Assembly: GCF_002931075.1 (NCBI RefSeq)
Contig: NZ_PSTQ01000007.1
Span: forward strand, 62,001 to 126,000
DNA length: 64,000 nt
Reading direction: 5' to 3'
From: Pseudoclavibacter sp. AY1F1
Lineage (GTDB): Bacteria; Actinomycetota; Actinomycetes; Actinomycetales; Microbacteriaceae
Of this stretch, positions 38,250-48,949 are shown piece by piece. A program made the position numbers and the translations under genes. The notes below the pieces were generated by a model. The model saw nothing but the letters and a program-made list of their open reading frames with translations, was not told where the DNA came from and searched no databases. Positions within the stretch are counted from its first letter, which is position 1; each line of letters opens with the position of its first letter.

Positions 38250-39604
38250 CGGAGAAGCCCCTCGTAGTTGCGTTGTTGGAGTTGAGCGTCGATCTGCTTC
38301 ACCGTCTCGAGGCCGACACCGACGACGATGAGGATGGAGGCGCCGCCGAACGGGAAGTTGGCGTTGGCGTTGACCGTGGAGAGCGCGATGAGCGGGATGA
38401 GCGCGAGCACACCCAGGTACAGGGAGCCGGGGAAGGTGATTCGCGTGAGGACGAAGTTGAGGTACTCGGCGGTGGGCCGACCTGCGCGGATGCCCGGGAC
38501 GAAGCCACCATGCTTGCGCATGTTCTCAGCGACTTCCTCAGGGTTGAACGCGATCGCCACGTAGAAGTACGTGAAGCCGATGATCAGGAGGAAGTAGACC
38601 GCCATGTAGAGCGGGTGGTCACCAGTCGTGAAGTTGTTCATGACCCAGGTGACCCACTCGGGTGGGGTCTCCCCCGCTGCGGGCTGATTGAACTGCGCGA
38701 CGAGCGCGGGGAGGTAGAGCAGCGACGAGGCGAAGATGACGGGGATGACACCAGCCTGGTTGACCTTGATCGGGATGTAGGTGCTGTTGCCCCCGTAGGT
38801 GCGACGCCCGACCATGCGCTTGGCGTACTGCACCGGGATACGACGCTGCGACTGCTCGACGAACACGACCGCCATCATGATCAGCAGGCCGATCGCGATG
38901 ACGATGACAAGCGTCGTCATGCCACCGGTGCCAGCGGCGATGGCGCCGAATGCCGACGGGAAGGACGCCGCGATCGACGTGAAGATGAGCAGCGACATGC
39001 CGTTGCCGACGCCGCGCTCGGTGATGAGCTCGGCCATCCACATGATCACTGCGGTACCGGCGGTCATCGCTGCGACCATGAGGACGATGCGCACCATGTT
39101 GATGACGGCGTTCTCCGGCGTTGCGGCCGACTCGTTGAGCATGTCGAGGACGTTCTCGCAGGCGGCGTTGCCCGTTCCGAACAGTGTCCCGGACTTTGCG
39201 ACAGTGGCGAGGGTTGTCGCCTGCAGGATCGCGAGGGCGATGGTCAGGTAGCGCGTGTACTGCGTGAGCTTCGACTGACCGGCCTGACCCTCCTTGTGGA
39301 GCGCCTCGAAGTGCGGAATGACCACACGCAGCAGCTGCGTGATGATCGAGGCCGTGATGTACGGCATGATGCCCAGCGCAAAGATCGACAACTGCAGCAG
39401 CGCGCCACCGGAGAACAGGTTGACCATGTCATAGAGACCGGCCATCTGCGTACCCGTGTCGAGACACTGTTGCACGTTGACGTAGTTCACAAAGGGGCCA
39501 GGAACCGTGGTGCCGATCCGGTAGATGGCGACCATAGCGAGCGTGAAGAGGATCTTGCGACGAAGATCCGGAGTCCTGAACACTCGTGCGACGGCACTGA
39601 ACAC
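38246..39604 (-). CDS. secY: Protein translocase subunit SecY
   Basis: The central pore of the Sec translocon, 452 residues with ten predicted transmembrane segments. Landmarks are [14 protein letters not shown] near the N-terminus with the plug region after it, [12 protein letters not shown], the large TM6-7 loop [14 protein letters not shown], and the cytoplasmic [15 protein letters not shown] loop. The start is GTG at 39604 with AGGA 6 nt upstream. A strong hairpin separates it from rplO. Confidence 0.98.
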   Translation of the reverse strand: MFSAVARVFRTPDLRRKILFTLAMVAIYRIGTTVPGPFVNYVNVQQCLDTGTQMAGLYDMVNLFSGGALLQLSIFALGIMPYITASIITQLLRVVIPHFEALHKEGQAGQSKLTQYTRYLTIALAILQATTLATVAKSGTLFGTGNAACENVLDMLNESAATPENAVINMVRIVLMVAAMTAGTAVIMWMAELITERGVGNGMSLLIFTSIAASFPSAFGAIAAGTGGMTTLVIVIAIGLLIMMAVVFVEQSQRRIPVQYAKRMVGRRTYGGNSTYIPIKVNQAGVIPVIFASSLLYLPALVAQFNQPAAGETPPEWVTWVMNNFTTGDHPLYMAVYFLLIIGFTYFYVAIAFNPEEVAENMRKHGGFVPGIRAGRPTAEYLNFVLTRITFPGSLYLGVLALIPLIALSTVNANANFPFGGASILIVVGVGLETVKQIDAQLQQRNYEGLLR

Positions 39605-39637
39605 TACGTTCCTGCTTTCATTTCTCGTGAAAGAGAC

Positions 39638-39669
39638 AAGCGGGGGTCGGCAACCGCCGACCCCCGCTT
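39638..39669 (-). terminator. Terminator between rplO and secY
   Basis: A perfect 14-bp stem, AAGCGGGGGTCGGC with its complement and a tetraloop, begins 8 bp past the rplO stop and ends 34 bp before secY. Confidence 0.8.
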
Positions 39670-39676
39670 GGAGTTG

Positions 39677-40150
39677 CTACTTGACGGAACCGCCGGCGGC
39701 AACGATCTTCTGCTCTGCTGAGCTGGAGACCTTGTCGACCGCGACGTTCAGCTTAACCGCAATCTCGCCGTTGCCGAGCACCTTGACGGGCTCGTTCTTG
39801 CGAACCGCGCCCTTTGCCACGAGGTTGGCGATGGTGACATCGCCGCCCTCGGGGAAGAGCTCGGCAAGCTTGGCGAGGTTGACGACCTGGTACTCGACGC
39901 GGAACGGGTTCTTGAACCCGCGCAGCTTCGGCGTACGCATGTGCAGCGGCATCTGGCCACCCTCGAAGCCGATACGCACTGTCGTGCGTGCCTTCGAGCC
40001 CTTGGTGCCGCGACCGGCGGTCTTGCCCTTGGAGCCCTCACCGCGACCAACGCGCGTCTTGGACTTCTTGGCGCCGGGAGCGGGACGGAGGTGGTGGACC
40101 TTGAGCTGAGGCTCTGAGGTCACGTCCTTCTCGTTCTCGTTCTTGCTCAT
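39677..40150 (-). CDS. rplO: 50S ribosomal protein L15
   Basis: A 157-residue L15: a charged N-terminus, then [20 protein letters not shown], the Gly/Lys-rich [20 protein letters not shown] and the [11 protein letters not shown]-like core. Its ATG overlaps the rpmD stop by four bases. It ends the spc operon proper; a terminator follows at once. Confidence 0.97.
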   Translation of the reverse strand: MSKNENEKDVTSEPQLKVHHLRPAPGAKKSKTRVGRGEGSKGKTAGRGTKGSKARTTVRIGFEGGQMPLHMRTPKLRGFKNPFRVEYQVVNLAKLAELFPEGGDVTIANLVAKGAVRKNEPVKVLGNGEIAVKLNVAVDKVSSSAEQKIVAAGGSVK

Positions 40151-40335
40151 TCGGAAATCTCCTCAACTGAGACCAGGTGAGCGACTGTCTTGACGTAGCC
40201 ACGGTTCACCGAGTTGTCCGGCTTCACGACGGTGTCGCCAATGCGCTTGAGGCCGAGCGAGCGCAGGGTATCGCGCTGGTTCTGCTTCTCGCTGATCTTG
40301 GACTTGATCTGGGTCACCTTGAGACTCGCGGCCAT
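40147..40335 (-). CDS. rpmD: 50S ribosomal protein L30
   Basis: A 62-residue L30, [20 protein letters not shown] then [18 protein letters not shown]. Its ATG shares one base with the rpsE stop (TGATG), and its stop overlaps the rplO start, so S5, L30 and L15 are translated as a coupled set. Confidence 0.97.
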   Translation of the reverse strand: MAASLKVTQIKSKISEKQNQRDTLRSLGLKRIGDTVVKPDNSVNRGYVKTVAHLVSVEEISE

Positions 40336-41060
40336 CAGGCACCAACCTTCTGTGCTTCGGCTGCTGCCTTGGCCGCGTTGGCCTCGGCACGCAGGATGCG
40401 CTGCGGGACGACCTGGTCGACAGGCAGGCCACGACGAGCTGCGACGGCGCGCGGCTCCTCAAGCTGCTTCAGGGCCGCGACGGTTGCGTGCACGATGTTG
40501 ATCGTGTTCGACGAACCGAGCGACTTCGACAGGACGTCGTGGATTCCCGCGCACTCAAGTACGGCGCGGACGGGGCCACCGGCGATAACACCGGTACCTG
40601 CAGCGGCGGGGCGGAGCAGGACGACGCCTGCAGCTGCCTCACCCTGCACGGGGTGCGGGATCGTCTTCAGGACGCGCGGGACGCGGAAGAAGTTCTTCTT
40701 CGCCTCTTCAACGCCCTTGGAGATGGCCAGCGGGACCTCACGGGCCTTGCCGTAGCCAACGCCCACGAGTCCGTTGCCGTCTCCGACGACGACGAGCGCG
40801 GTGAACGCGAAGCGGCGACCGCCCTTGACGACCTTGGAGACGCGGTTGATGGTGACGACGCGCTCCAGGAACTGGCTCTTGTCATCACGGGAGTTGCGGT
40901 CACGACCGCCACCCTGGCCGCGCTCGCCGCGACCGCCGCCGCGACGGTTGTTGTCGCGTCCGCTTCCGCCTTCGCGCTGTGCCGACTCGCTCGACGCGGC
41001 CGTCTCAACGGGCGTGTCGGTCATGTTGTCGGGCGTGTTGGTGTCGATTTTCTCGGTCAC
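40335..41060 (-). CDS. rpsE: 30S ribosomal protein S5
   Basis: A 241-residue S5. About 60 N-terminal residues form a disordered G/R/D/N-rich extension ([17 protein letters not shown]). The double-stranded RNA-binding fold follows ([20 protein letters not shown]), then the [15 protein letters not shown] motif. S5 shapes the decoding site and mRNA entry. Its ATG overlaps the rplR stop by four bases. Confidence 0.97.
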   Translation of the reverse strand: MTEKIDTNTPDNMTDTPVETAASSESAQREGGSGRDNNRRGGGRGERGQGGGRDRNSRDDKSQFLERVVTINRVSKVVKGGRRFAFTALVVVGDGNGLVGVGYGKAREVPLAISKGVEEAKKNFFRVPRVLKTIPHPVQGEAAAGVVLLRPAAAGTGVIAGGPVRAVLECAGIHDVLSKSLGSSNTINIVHATVAALKQLEEPRAVAARRGLPVDQVVPQRILRAEANAAKAAAEAQKVGA

Positions 41061-41428
41061 AGGTTCAGCCCTGCCTCTCGTGCTCCATCAGCGATGGCCG
41101 CGACGCGACCGGCGTACTTGTTGCCGCCGCGGTCAAAGACCACGCTTTCGATGCCGGCGTCCTTGGCGCGTGCGCCGACGAGCTCGCCGACACGCTTTGC
41201 CTTGGCGGACTTGTCGCCCTCGAATGCGCGCAGCTCAGCTTCCATGGTGGAGGCGGATGCGAGCGTGATGCCCTTGGTGTCGTCGACAACCTGGACGAAG
41301 ACGTGACGCGCTGAACGCGTGACGACGAGACGGGGACGCTGCGCGTCGCCCGAGACCTTCTTGCGAAGGCGGACGTGGCGGCGACGAGTCGCGGCCTGCT
41401 TGCTCTTTCCTCGAGTTCCGAGTCCCAT
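41057..41428 (-). CDS. rplR: 50S ribosomal protein L18
   Basis: A 123-residue L18 that binds 5S rRNA. The basic N-terminus [20 protein letters not shown] is followed by [18 protein letters not shown] and ends [10 protein letters not shown]. It is 2 bp behind rplF. Confidence 0.97.
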   Translation of the reverse strand: MGLGTRGKSKQAATRRRHVRLRKKVSGDAQRPRLVVTRSARHVFVQVVDDTKGITLASASTMEAELRAFEGDKSAKAKRVGELVGARAKDAGIESVVFDRGGNKYAGRVAAIADGAREAGLNL

Positions 41429-41430
41429 GG

Positions 41431-41967
41431 TTACTTACCTGACTTTCCGGCCTTGCGGCGGATCTGCTCGCCCTCGTAACGCACGCCCTTGCCCTTGTAG
41501 GGCTCGGGGAGGCGGAGCTTGCGGATGTTCGCTGCGACCTCGCCGACGGCCTGCTTGTCGATTCCGACAACCGTGAGCTTGTTGTTGCCCTCGACCTGGA
41601 ACGAGATGCCTGCGGGGGGCTCAACGTTGATCGGGTGCGAGTAGCCGAGTGCGAACTCGACGCCCGTGCCCTTGGAAACGATGCGGTAACCGGTTCCAAC
41701 GACCTCGAGCTTCTTGGTGTAGCCCTCGGTGACGCCGATGATGTTGTTGTTGATGAGCGTGCGGGTCAGGCCGTGCAGTGCACGTGACTCGCGCTCGTCG
41801 TTCGGGCGCGTGACGAGAACCTGACCGTCTTCGAGCTTGACCTCGATGGGGTTCGAGACGACGAGTGCGAGCTCGCCCTTCGGGCCCTTGACGGTGACGT
41901 TCTGCGCGTCGATCTTGATGTCAACGCCGGCTGGGACGCTGATCGGGAGACGACCAATTCGTGACAT
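41431..41967 (-). CDS. rplF: 50S ribosomal protein L6
   Basis: A 178-residue L6, [20 protein letters not shown] to the C-terminal [20 protein letters not shown], with the two repeated RNA-binding folds of the family. Located at the factor-binding site of the large subunit. 6 bp behind rpsH. Confidence 0.98.
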   Translation of the reverse strand: MSRIGRLPISVPAGVDIKIDAQNVTVKGPKGELALVVSNPIEVKLEDGQVLVTRPNDERESRALHGLTRTLINNNIIGVTEGYTKKLEVVGTGYRIVSKGTGVEFALGYSHPINVEPPAGISFQVEGNNKLTVVGIDKQAVGEVAANIRKLRLPEPYKGKGVRYEGEQIRRKAGKSGK

Positions 41968-41973
41968 GACGGA

Positions 41974-42372
41974 TTACCACACGTAGGCGAGGACTTCTCC
42001 GCCTACGCCCTTCTGCTCGGCCTGGCGGTCCGTGAGGAGACCAGAGGAGGTGGACAGGATGGCAATGCCGAGGCCGCCGAGGACGCTAGGCAGCTCGGTC
42101 GAGCGCGCGTACACGCGGAGACCTGGCTTGGAGACGCGCTTGATGCCGACGATCGACCTCTCGCGGTTCGGACCGAACTTAAGCGAGAGAGTGAGGGTCT
42201 GGCCCACTCGTGCATCTTCGACTGTCCAGTCGGTGATGTAACCCTCGCGCTTGAGGATGTCGGCAATGTGGGACTTGAGCTTCGAGCTCGGCATCGACAC
42301 GGAGTCGTGGTGCGCCGAGTTCGCGTTGCGCAGTCGCGTCAGCATATCTGCGACGGGATCTGTCATCGTCAT
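41974..42372 (-). CDS. rpsH: 30S ribosomal protein S8
   Basis: A 132-residue S8 starting [20 protein letters not shown] with the conserved end [18 protein letters not shown]8 binds 16S rRNA and in E. coli represses translation of its own operon near rplE. An upstream frame extension to 42450 runs through three palindromes and is non-coding. The gene between rplE and rpsH in many bacteria, rpsN, is absent here. Confidence 0.98.
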   Translation of the reverse strand: MTMTDPVADMLTRLRNANSAHHDSVSMPSSKLKSHIADILKREGYITDWTVEDARVGQTLTLSLKFGPNRERSIVGIKRVSKPGLRVYARSTELPSVLGGLGIAILSTSSGLLTDRQAEQKGVGGEVLAYVW

Positions 42373-42394
42373 GATGAGTGCCTTTCGCCTGGTT

Positions 42395-42420
42395 TCGCGG
42401 GGCCGTACACGGCCCCGCGA
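42395..42420 (-). repeat. spc palindrome 1
   Basis: TCGCGGGGCCGT, AC, ACGGCCCCGCGA: a near-perfect 26-bp palindrome 22 bp upstream of rpsH. Confidence 0.75.
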
Positions 42421-42431
42421 CCTGTGGTGGA

Positions 42432-42457
42432 CGGGCCGTTGCGGTTGCAACGGCCCG
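42432..42457 (-). repeat. spc palindrome 2
   Basis: CGGGCCGTTGC/GCAACGGCCCG, a perfect 11-bp stem with a GGTT loop, 11 bp from palindrome 1. Confidence 0.75.
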
Positions 42458-42460
42458 ATG

Positions 42461-42484
42461 GGGTCACGGCGTACGCCGTGACCC
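42461..42484 (-). repeat. spc palindrome 3
   Basis: GGGTCACGGCGT followed at once by its reverse complement, a perfect 24-bp palindrome ending 13 bp from the rplE stop. It is the first of the three to be transcribed. Confidence 0.75.
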
Positions 42485-42497
42485 TCGGGTGTTCAGA

Positions 42498-43085
42498 CTA
42501 GCTCTGCTGGAGACCTGCGTGGAACGGGAACCCGAGCTTGCCCAGGAGGGCACGGCCTTCGTCGTCGTTCTTCGCCGTCGTTACGACGGTGATGTCCATA
42601 CCGCGCGTGCGGTCGATCTTGTCTGGATCGATCTCATGGAACATTACCTGCTCCGTGAGGCCGAAGGTGTAGTTTCCGTTGCCGTCGAACTGGCGGTCGT
42701 TGAGACCACGGAAGTCGCGGATACGGGGAAGAGCGAGCGAGAGCAGGCGGTCGAGGAACTCCCACATGCGGTCGCCGCGCAGCGTGACGTGCGCGCCGAT
42801 CGGCTGGCCTTCACGCAGCTTGAACTGCGCGATGGACTTCGTGGCCTTCGTTACCTTGGGCTTCTGGCCCGTGATCGCCGTGAGGTCCGTGATGGCACCT
42901 TCGATGATCTTGCCGTCGCGAGCTGCCTCGCCAACACCCATGTTCACGACGATCTTCACGAGACCGGGAACCTGGTGGACGTTGCTCACGCCGAGGTCTG
43001 CCTGCAGCTGAGCCTTGAGCTCGTCGCGGTACTTCAGCTTGAGACGGGGCTGGATTTTGCCAGCCTCCGTGGCGATGTCAGTCAT
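42498..43085 (-). CDS. rplE: 50S ribosomal protein L5
   Basis: A 195-residue L5 that binds 5S rRNA, with [40 protein letters not shown] and the [20 protein letters not shown] core. It is 2 bp behind rplX. Three strong hairpins follow its stop. Confidence 0.98.
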   Translation of the reverse strand: MTDIATEAGKIQPRLKLKYRDELKAQLQADLGVSNVHQVPGLVKIVVNMGVGEAARDGKIIEGAITDLTAITGQKPKVTKATKSIAQFKLREGQPIGAHVTLRGDRMWEFLDRLLSLALPRIRDFRGLNDRQFDGNGNYTFGLTEQVMFHEIDPDKIDRTRGMDITVVTTAKNDDEGRALLGKLGFPFHAGLQQS

Positions 43086-43087
43086 AT

Positions 43088-43555
43088 CTACTCGTCGTCC
43101 TTCTTCTTCGGTGCGGCGGCCTTAGCCTTCGTCGCTGGCTTCTTCTCAGCCTTCTCAGCCTTGTCGGCCTTGGCAGCCTTCTCGACCTTCGCAGGCTTAG
43201 CTGCGCGGCGCGAAGACTTGAAGACGCGCGTGCGCACCGTCTTGGTCACGCCGTCCTTCGTGACCTCTTCGACCTGCACACCGGTGCGAGCCGGCTGCTT
43301 GGTCTCGGGGTCGACGAGTGCGACGTTTGAGATGTGGATGGGGGCTTCGACGGTCTCGATGCCACCAGTCTTCGTGCCACGCTGCGTCTGACCGACGCGA
43401 ACGTGCTTGGTCACGAAGTTGATGCCCTGGACGAGGACGCGGTTCTCCTCGCGGAGCACCTCGAGGACCTCGCCCTGCTTGCCGCGGTCTCCACCGCGAG
43501 CCTGCGTCGGACCAGAGATGACCTGAACCAGGTCGCCCTTGCGGATCGTTGCCAT
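43088..43555 (-). CDS. rplX: 50S ribosomal protein L24 with basic tail
   Basis: A 155-residue L24. Residues 1-~105 are the normal KOW-containing protein ([32 protein letters not shown]). The last ~50 residues are a lysine/alanine-rich tail ([20 protein letters not shown]). L24 initiates large-subunit assembly. It is 3 bp behind rplN. Confidence 0.97.
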   Translation of the reverse strand: MATIRKGDLVQVISGPTQARGGDRGKQGEVLEVLREENRVLVQGINFVTKHVRVGQTQRGTKTGGIETVEAPIHISNVALVDPETKQPARTGVQVEEVTKDGVTKTVRTRVFKSSRRAAKPAKVEKAAKADKAEKAEKKPATKAKAAAPKKKDDE

Positions 43556-43558
43556 GGG

Positions 43559-43927
43559 TTAAATCACCTCCGGAGCGAGCGACACGATCTTCATGAACTT
43601 CTTGTCGCGAAGCTCGCGACCGACCGGTCCGAAGATTCGAGTGCCACGCGGCTCGTTGTCACCCTTGAGGATGACCGCTGCGTTCTCGTCGAACTTGATG
43701 TACGAGCCGTCGGGACGACGGGTCGACTTGACTGTGCGAACGATGACGGCCTTGACGACCTCACCCTTCTTGAGGTTGCCGCCAGGGATCGCGTCCTTGA
43801 CGGTCGCGACGATGACGTCACCGATTCCCGCGTAGCGGCGGCCGGAGCCACCGAGTACGCGGATCGTGAGGAGTTCCTTGGCGCCGGTGTTGTCGGCGAC
43901 GCGGACTCGGGATTCTTGCTGAAGCAT
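43559..43927 (-). CDS. rplN: 50S ribosomal protein L14
   Basis: A 122-residue L14, [20 protein letters not shown] to [13 protein letters not shown], of exactly standard length. It lies at the interface with the small subunit and binds the silencing factor RsfS in other bacteria. 39 bp behind rpsQ. Confidence 0.98.
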   Translation of the reverse strand: MLQQESRVRVADNTGAKELLTIRVLGGSGRRYAGIGDVIVATVKDAIPGGNLKKGEVVKAVIVRTVKSTRRPDGSYIKFDENAAVILKGDNEPRGTRIFGPVGRELRDKKFMKIVSLAPEVI

Positions 43928-43966
43928 CTGTCAAATTCCTTCGCTGAGAGGTCGAAGAGGCGAGGC

Positions 43967-44263
43967 CTACTTCGCCTTCTCCAGGATCTCGACCAGGCGC
44001 CAGCGCTTGGTAGCGCTGAGGGGACGGGTCTCTGCAATCAGGACGAGGTCGCCGATGCCGGCCTGGTTGTCGGCGTCGTGCACCTTGACCTTGCTCGAGC
44101 GGCGGAGCACCTTGCCATACAGGGGGTGCTTGACGCGTTCTTCGACCGAGACGGTGATGGTCTTGTCCATCTTGTCGCTCGTGACGTAGCCGCGGCGGGT
44201 CTTGCGGTCGTTGCGCTCGAGCGCTTCTTCCGCTGCCTCGGGCTGTGTCGTGCTGTCAGCCAT
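43967..44263 (-). CDS. rpsQ: 30S ribosomal protein S17
   Basis: A 98-residue OB-fold S17 with a short acidic N-terminal extension, then [20 protein letters not shown] and [10 protein letters not shown]. Its ATG shares one base with the rpmC stop (TAATG), coupling the two. Confidence 0.97.
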   Translation of the reverse strand: MADSTTQPEAAEEALERNDRKTRRGYVTSDKMDKTITVSVEERVKHPLYGKVLRRSSKVKVHDADNQAGIGDLVLIAETRPLSATKRWRLVEILEKAK

Positions 44264-44592
44264 TACTTGGTCTCCTCGTTCTCAGCCTCGGGCGCAGCCG
44301 CTGGGGCTTCGGCCTTCTTCGAAGCCTTGGTGGCCTTCGACTTCTTGGCCGGCTTTTCGACCGGGGCCGGGGTTGCGCGGATCCCGAGCTCACGCTCGCG
44401 GATCACCGTGTAGATGCGCGCGATGTCGCGCTTTACCTGACGGATGCGTCCGCGCTCTTCGACCTGGTTGGTCACGGCCTGGAAGCGCAGGTTGAACAGC
44501 TCTTCCTTGGCCTTCTTGAGCTCCTCGACGAGACGTCCGTCTTCGAAGTTGTCGAGCTCGGTGGTGGCGAGCTCCTTGGTACCAATCGCCAT
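44263..44592 (-). CDS. rpmC: 50S ribosomal protein L29 with extended tail
   Basis: At 109 residues this is longer than the usual ~65. The first ~75 are L29 ([39 protein letters not shown]), located by the peptide exit tunnel. The remainder is a K/A/P/E-rich tail ([20 protein letters not shown]). It is 2 bp behind rplP. Confidence 0.97.
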   Translation of the reverse strand: MAIGTKELATTELDNFEDGRLVEELKKAKEELFNLRFQAVTNQVEERGRIRQVKRDIARIYTVIRERELGIRATPAPVEKPAKKSKATKASKKAEAPAAAPEAENEETK

Positions 44593-44594
44593 GA

Positions 44595-45011
44595 TTACTC
44601 GCCTTCCTCGCGCGAAATGATGCGTGCCTTGAGCGGCAGCTTGTGGATGGCGCGTGTGAGGGCCTCGCGAGCGAGCTCCTCGCTGACGCCGGCGACCTCG
44701 AAGAGGACGCGGCCGGGCTTGACGTTCGCAACCCAGGAGTCGACTGCACCCTTACCGGAACCCATGCGGGTTTCGGCGGGGCGAGCGGTCATCGGGCGGT
44801 CCGGGTAGATGTTGATCCAGACCTTGCCGCCACGCTTGATGTGACGGGTCATTGCGATACGAGCTGCCTCGATCTGACGGTTCGTCACGTACGACGGCGT
44901 GAGTGCCTGGATGCCGAACTCGCCGAACGATACGGTGTTGCCACCCTTCGACATGCCGCTGCGGTCCGGGCGGTGCTGCTTACGGTGCTTGACTCGACGT
45001 GGAATCAACAT
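44595..45011 (-). CDS. rplP: 50S ribosomal protein L16
   Basis: A 138-residue L16, [20 protein letters not shown] to the [20 protein letters not shown] end. It helps position the A-site tRNA near the peptidyl transferase centre. Standard length, 2 bp behind rpsC. Confidence 0.98.
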   Translation of the reverse strand: MLIPRRVKHRKQHRPDRSGMSKGGNTVSFGEFGIQALTPSYVTNRQIEAARIAMTRHIKRGGKVWINIYPDRPMTARPAETRMGSGKGAVDSWVANVKPGRVLFEVAGVSEELAREALTRAIHKLPLKARIISREEGE

Positions 45012-45013
45012 GG

Positions 45014-45772
45014 TTACGCCTCAACTCCTGCGGCGACCTGCTTCTCGTTGTCGCGGCGCGGGCCACGGCGTGAGCGGTCGTTACGGTCCCCACGGGACGA
45101 CTTCTGGTTGGCCTGTTCGCGGGCGAGTTCCTTGTTGGTCATGTCGCCCTTGTAGATCCACACCTTCACACCGATGCGACCGTAAGTGGTCTTGGCCTCG
45201 TAGAAGCCGTAATCGATGTTGGCGCGGAGCGTGTGCAGCGGAACGCGTCCCTCGCGGTAGAACTCCGAGCGGCTCATCTCAGCGCCGCCGAGGCGGCCCG
45301 AGACCTGAATGCGGATGCCCTTGGCACCTGCACGCTGAGCGCCCTGGAGGCCCTTGCGCATTGCACGACGGAAGGCAACACGAGCAGAGAGCTGCTCGGC
45401 GATGCCCTGCGCGACCAGCTGAGCGTCAGCCTCGGGGTTCTTGACCTCGAGGATGTTCAGCTGGATCTGCTTGCTCGTGAGCTTCTCGAGGTCGGCGCGG
45501 ATGCGCTCGGCCTCTGCTCCGCGTCGTCCGATGACAATGCCGGGGCGTGCCGTGTAGATGTCGACGCGAACACGGTCACGTGTGCGCTCGATCTCGATAC
45601 GGGAGACGCCTGCACGGTCGAGCGACTTCTGGAGGTACTCGCGGATGCGAATGTCTTCCTTGACGTAGTCGCTGTAGCGCTGACCCGGCTTGGTCGAGTC
45701 TGCGTACCAGCGGCTGACGTGGTCGGTCGTGATTCCGAGACGGAAGCCGTACGGATTGATCTTCTGGCCCAT
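45014..45772 (-). CDS. rpsC: 30S ribosomal protein S3
   Basis: A 252-residue S3, [20 protein letters not shown], with the KH domain [18 protein letters not shown] (about 80-97) and [21 protein letters not shown] ~30-residue R/D/N-rich tail extends the C-terminus. It forms part of the mRNA entry channel. It overlaps rplV by one base. Confidence 0.98.
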   Translation of the reverse strand: MGQKINPYGFRLGITTDHVSRWYADSTKPGQRYSDYVKEDIRIREYLQKSLDRAGVSRIEIERTRDRVRVDIYTARPGIVIGRRGAEAERIRADLEKLTSKQIQLNILEVKNPEADAQLVAQGIAEQLSARVAFRRAMRKGLQGAQRAGAKGIRIQVSGRLGGAEMSRSEFYREGRVPLHTLRANIDYGFYEAKTTYGRIGVKVWIYKGDMTNKELAREQANQKSSRGDRNDRSRRGPRRDNEKQVAAGVEA

Positions 45773-46155
45773 TACTTGCTGCTCCCCTTCTCGGCCTCGG
45801 CGAGCTCCGGCGTCGCCAGCACAACCGTGATGTGGCTTGTGCGCTTGTTGATGCGGAATGCTCGTCCCTGTGCACGCGGACGGAAGCGCTTGAGGGTTGC
45901 ACCCTCGTCTACAAACGCCTTGGCGATGTAGAGGTCGCGCTCGTCAAGGAACTGGCTGTCCTTGTCGGCCTTGACACGTGCGTTGGCGATTGCGGATGCA
46001 ACGACCTTGTAGACCGGCTCAGAGGCACCCTGAGGTGCGAACTTCAGGATTGCGAGCGCTTCGAGCGCCTGCTTGCCGCGGATCAAGTTGACGACGCGAC
46101 GAGCCTTCTGAGGGGTGACGCGGATGTGCCGCACGCGTGCGGTTGACTCCACCAT
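45772..46155 (-). CDS. rplV: 50S ribosomal protein L22
   Basis: A 127-residue L22, [20 protein letters not shown] to [18 protein letters not shown], whose loop lines the exit tunnel. AAGGAGGAAAAT directly upstream supports the ATG at 46155; an in-frame GTG five codons earlier is less likely. Confidence 0.97.
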   Translation of the reverse strand: MVESTARVRHIRVTPQKARRVVNLIRGKQALEALAILKFAPQGASEPVYKVVASAIANARVKADKDSQFLDERDLYIAKAFVDEGATLKRFRPRAQGRAFRINKRTSHITVVLATPELAEAEKGSSK

Positions 46156-46179
46156 ATTTTCCTCCTTCACGTCGCCGCG

Positions 46180-46461
46180 TTAGCGGCGACGACCCTTCTT
46201 GTCGTCCTTCTCGTGTCCACGGAAGGTGCGGGTCGGTGCAAACTCGCCGAGCTTGTGGCCGACCATGGTTTCGGTGACAAACACGGGGATGTGCTTGCGT
46301 CCGTCGTGCACGGCGATGGTGTGGCCGAGCATGTCCGGCACGATCATCGATCGGCGCGACCAGGTCTTGATGACGTTCTTCGAGCCAGCTTCGTTCTGCT
46401 TGACCACCTTCTGGAAGAGGTGTTCGTCGACGAAGGGGCCCTTCTTGAGACTGCGAGGCAT
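46180..46461 (-). CDS. rpsS: 30S ribosomal protein S19
   Basis: A 93-residue S19, [40 protein letters not shown] and the basic end KDDKKGRRR. It contacts the large subunit and S13 in the head. 11 bp behind rplB. Confidence 0.98.
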   Translation of the reverse strand: MPRSLKKGPFVDEHLFQKVVKQNEAGSKNVIKTWSRRSMIVPDMLGHTIAVHDGRKHIPVFVTETMVGHKLGEFAPTRTFRGHEKDDKKGRRR

Positions 46462-46472
46462 CTTCTGATCTC

Positions 46473-47312
46473 CTACTTACGCTTCTTGCCGGCAGGGCGA
46501 CGGCGGACGATGAGCTTGTCGCTCTCCTTGTTGGGGCGACGGGTGCGGCCTTCTGGCTTACCCCAGGGGCTCACCGGGTGACGTCCACCGGACGTACGAC
46601 CCTCACCACCACCGTGCGGGTGGTCGACCGGGTTCATGACGACACCACGAACAGTCGGGCGAACGCCGAGCCAGCGCTTGCGGCCGGCCTTGCCCAGGTT
46701 GATGTTCGACTGCTCGGCATTGCCGACCTCGCCGATCGTCGCGCGGCAGCGCACGTCGACGTTGCGGACTTCGCCGCTCGGCAGACGCAGCTGGGCGTAG
46801 GGGCCATCCTTCGCGACGAGGCGAACGGAAGCTCCAGCCGAGCGCGCCATCTTCGCGCCGCCGCCTGGGCGGAGCTCGATGGCGTGGATGACCGTACCGG
46901 TCGGGATGTTGCGCAGCGGGAGGTTGTTGCCCGGCTTGATGTCGGCGCCAGCGCCCGACTCGATGATGTCGCCCTGCTTGAGCTTGTTGGGAGCCAGGAT
47001 GTAGCGCTTGGATCCGTCGAAGAAGTGCAGCAGCGCGATACGAGCGGTGCGGTTGGGGTCGTACTCGATGTGAGCGACCTTGGCGTTCACGCCGTCCTTG
47101 TCGTTACGACGGAAGTCGATAACGCGGTACTGGCGCTTGTGGCCACCACCGATGTGACGGGTCGTGATGCGTCCCTGGTTGTTGCGGCCACCCGACTTCG
47201 TCAGGGGGCGGAGCAGCGACTTCTCAGGGGTCGAGCGCGTGATCTCGGTGAACTCGGACACCGAGGCTCCACGACGACCTGGCGTCGTGGGCTTGTAATT
47301 GCGAATAGCCAT
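46473..47312 (-). CDS. rplB: 50S ribosomal protein L2
   Basis: A 279-residue L2, [20 protein letters not shown] through [20 protein letters not shown], the conserved histidine-containing loop near the peptidyl transferase centre. Standard length; 25 bp behind rplW. Confidence 0.98.
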   Translation of the reverse strand: MAIRNYKPTTPGRRGASVSEFTEITRSTPEKSLLRPLTKSGGRNNQGRITTRHIGGGHKRQYRVIDFRRNDKDGVNAKVAHIEYDPNRTARIALLHFFDGSKRYILAPNKLKQGDIIESGAGADIKPGNNLPLRNIPTGTVIHAIELRPGGGAKMARSAGASVRLVAKDGPYAQLRLPSGEVRNVDVRCRATIGEVGNAEQSNINLGKAGRKRWLGVRPTVRGVVMNPVDHPHGGGEGRTSGGRHPVSPWGKPEGRTRRPNKESDKLIVRRRPAGKKRK

Positions 47313-47337
47313 GTGAATTCGTCCTCTGTGCTCTCGA

Positions 47338-47637
47338 TTAACCGGCGTTCGAGAAGATATCGATGGTGCCGGACTTGAGCGAGACGATGGCGCGCTTGGT
47401 GTCCTTGCGCTTGCCGAGCCCGAAGCGGGTGCGGCGCGTCTTGCCCGTGCGGTTCAAGGTGTTGACCTTGTCGACCTTGACGTCGAAGATCTGCTCGATG
47501 GCGAGCTTGATCTCGGTCTTGTTCGAACGGGGGTCAACCTCGAAGGTGTACTTGCCCTGGTCGATCAGGCTGTAGCTCTTCTCGGAGATCACCGGCGCGA
47601 AGATGATGTCGCGCGGGTCCTTGTTGTTTGCGCTCAT
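47338..47637 (-). CDS. rplW: 50S ribosomal protein L23
   Basis: A 99-residue L23 ([39 protein letters not shown]), the docking site for trigger factor and SRP at the tunnel exit. Its ATG overlaps the rplD stop by four bases. Confidence 0.97.
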   Translation of the reverse strand: MSANNKDPRDIIFAPVISEKSYSLIDQGKYTFEVDPRSNKTEIKLAIEQIFDVKVDKVNTLNRTGKTRRTRFGLGKRKDTKRAIVSLKSGTIDIFSNAG

Positions 47638-48281
47638 GCGCCCTGCTCCTTGCTGGTCTTGCTCTCGACGAACGCGTCGTAAGCAGCCTTCGTGAAGAGG
47701 ATGTCGTCCGAGACGAGGACGTCGTAGGCGTTGAGCTGGTCCACGAACAGCACGTGAAGTGCCTCGAGGTTGCGGACGCTCAGGAGGCTCAGCTCGTCGC
47801 TGCGGTCGAGGACAACGAGGATGTTGCGTCCCGTTGCGACCTTTGCGATGGCTGCGGCAGCGACCTTGGTCGAAGCCTTCTCACCCGTGACGAGGGAGTC
47901 GACGATGTGCAGGTGGCCACCGCGTGCGCGGTCGCTCAGTGCGCCGATGAGGGCTGCTGCGATCATCTTCTTGGGGGTGCGCTGCGAGTAGTCACGCGGC
48001 GTCGGTCCGTGGACGATGCCACCACCCTTGTGCTGCGGCATGCGGACCGAGCCCTGACGGGCGCGGCCGGTGCCCTTCTGCTTGAAGGGCTTACGGCCGG
48101 AGCCGGAAACCTCTCCACGGTTCTTCGTCTTGTGCGTGCCCTGACGAGCAGCCGCACGCTGAGCGACGACAACCTGGTGGATCAGCGGGACGTTGGTCTG
48201 CGCGTCGAAGATGGCGGCAGGCAGTTCGACCGAGCCGGACTTCTTGCCGGCTGCGTCGGTGACGTCAATCTTGGTTGCCAT
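47634..48281 (-). CDS. rplD: 50S ribosomal protein L4
   Basis: A 215-residue L4 with the tunnel-lining loop [20 protein letters not shown] followed by [11 protein letters not shown], and the globular [18 protein letters not shown]. In E. coli L4 autoregulates the S10 operon; a long leader before rpsJ here leaves room for a comparable control. 6 bp behind rplC. Confidence 0.98.
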   Translation of the reverse strand: MATKIDVTDAAGKKSGSVELPAAIFDAQTNVPLIHQVVVAQRAAARQGTHKTKNRGEVSGSGRKPFKQKGTGRARQGSVRMPQHKGGGIVHGPTPRDYSQRTPKKMIAAALIGALSDRARGGHLHIVDSLVTGEKASTKVAAAAIAKVATGRNILVVLDRSDELSLLSVRNLEALHVLFVDQLNAYDVLVSDDILFTKAAYDAFVESKTSKEQGA

Positions 48282-48287
48282 AGGAAA

Positions 48288-48941
48288 CTAGGCCCCCTTC
48301 ACTGCGTTGCGAACGAAAACGAGACGACCCTTGGGGCCGGGAACAGCACCCTTGACGAGGAGGATGCCCTTCTCGGCGTCGGCTGCGTGAACCGTGAGGT
48401 TCTGGACGGTGACGCGGTCGCCACCCATCCGGCCAGCCATGCGCGTGCCCTTGAAGACACGGCTCGGGGTCGCGGAGGCACCGATGGAGCCGGGGCGACG
48501 GTGGTTCTTGTGCGCACCGTGCGATGCGCCGACACCGGAGAAGTTGTGACGCTTCATGACACCGGCGAAGCCCTTGCCCTTGCTGGTGCCGACGACGTCG
48601 ATCTTGGTGCCGGGCTCGAACGTGTCTGCGCCGAGCTCCTGACCGATCGTGTACGTGGCTGCATCAGCGGTGCGGAGCTCGGTGATGTGACGGCGCGGCG
48701 TGACGCCCGCTGCTGCGAACTTGCCGGCTGCCGGCTTGTTCACCTTGCGCGGGTCGATTGCGCCTGCGGCGATCTGAACGGCTTCGTAGCCGTTCTTTTC
48801 GACGGTCATGATCTCGGTGACGACGTTGGTGCTCACCTGGATGACCGTGACGGGGACGAGACGGTTTTCAGCGTCCCAGACCTGGGTCATGCCGAGCTTC
48901 GTGCCCAGCAGACCCTTGAACGTCTTGGTAGCGGTAGACAT
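48288..48941 (-). CDS. rplC: 50S ribosomal protein L3
   Basis: A 217-residue L3 ([59 protein letters not shown]) whose loop approaches the peptidyl transferase centre. It initiates assembly with L24. 8 bp behind rpsJ. Confidence 0.98.
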   Translation of the reverse strand: MSTATKTFKGLLGTKLGMTQVWDAENRLVPVTVIQVSTNVVTEIMTVEKNGYEAVQIAAGAIDPRKVNKPAAGKFAAAGVTPRRHITELRTADAATYTIGQELGADTFEPGTKIDVVGTSKGKGFAGVMKRHNFSGVGASHGAHKNHRRPGSIGASATPSRVFKGTRMAGRMGGDRVTVQNLTVHAADAEKGILLVKGAVPGPKGRLVFVRNAVKGA

Positions 48942-48949
48942 GTGTTTCC

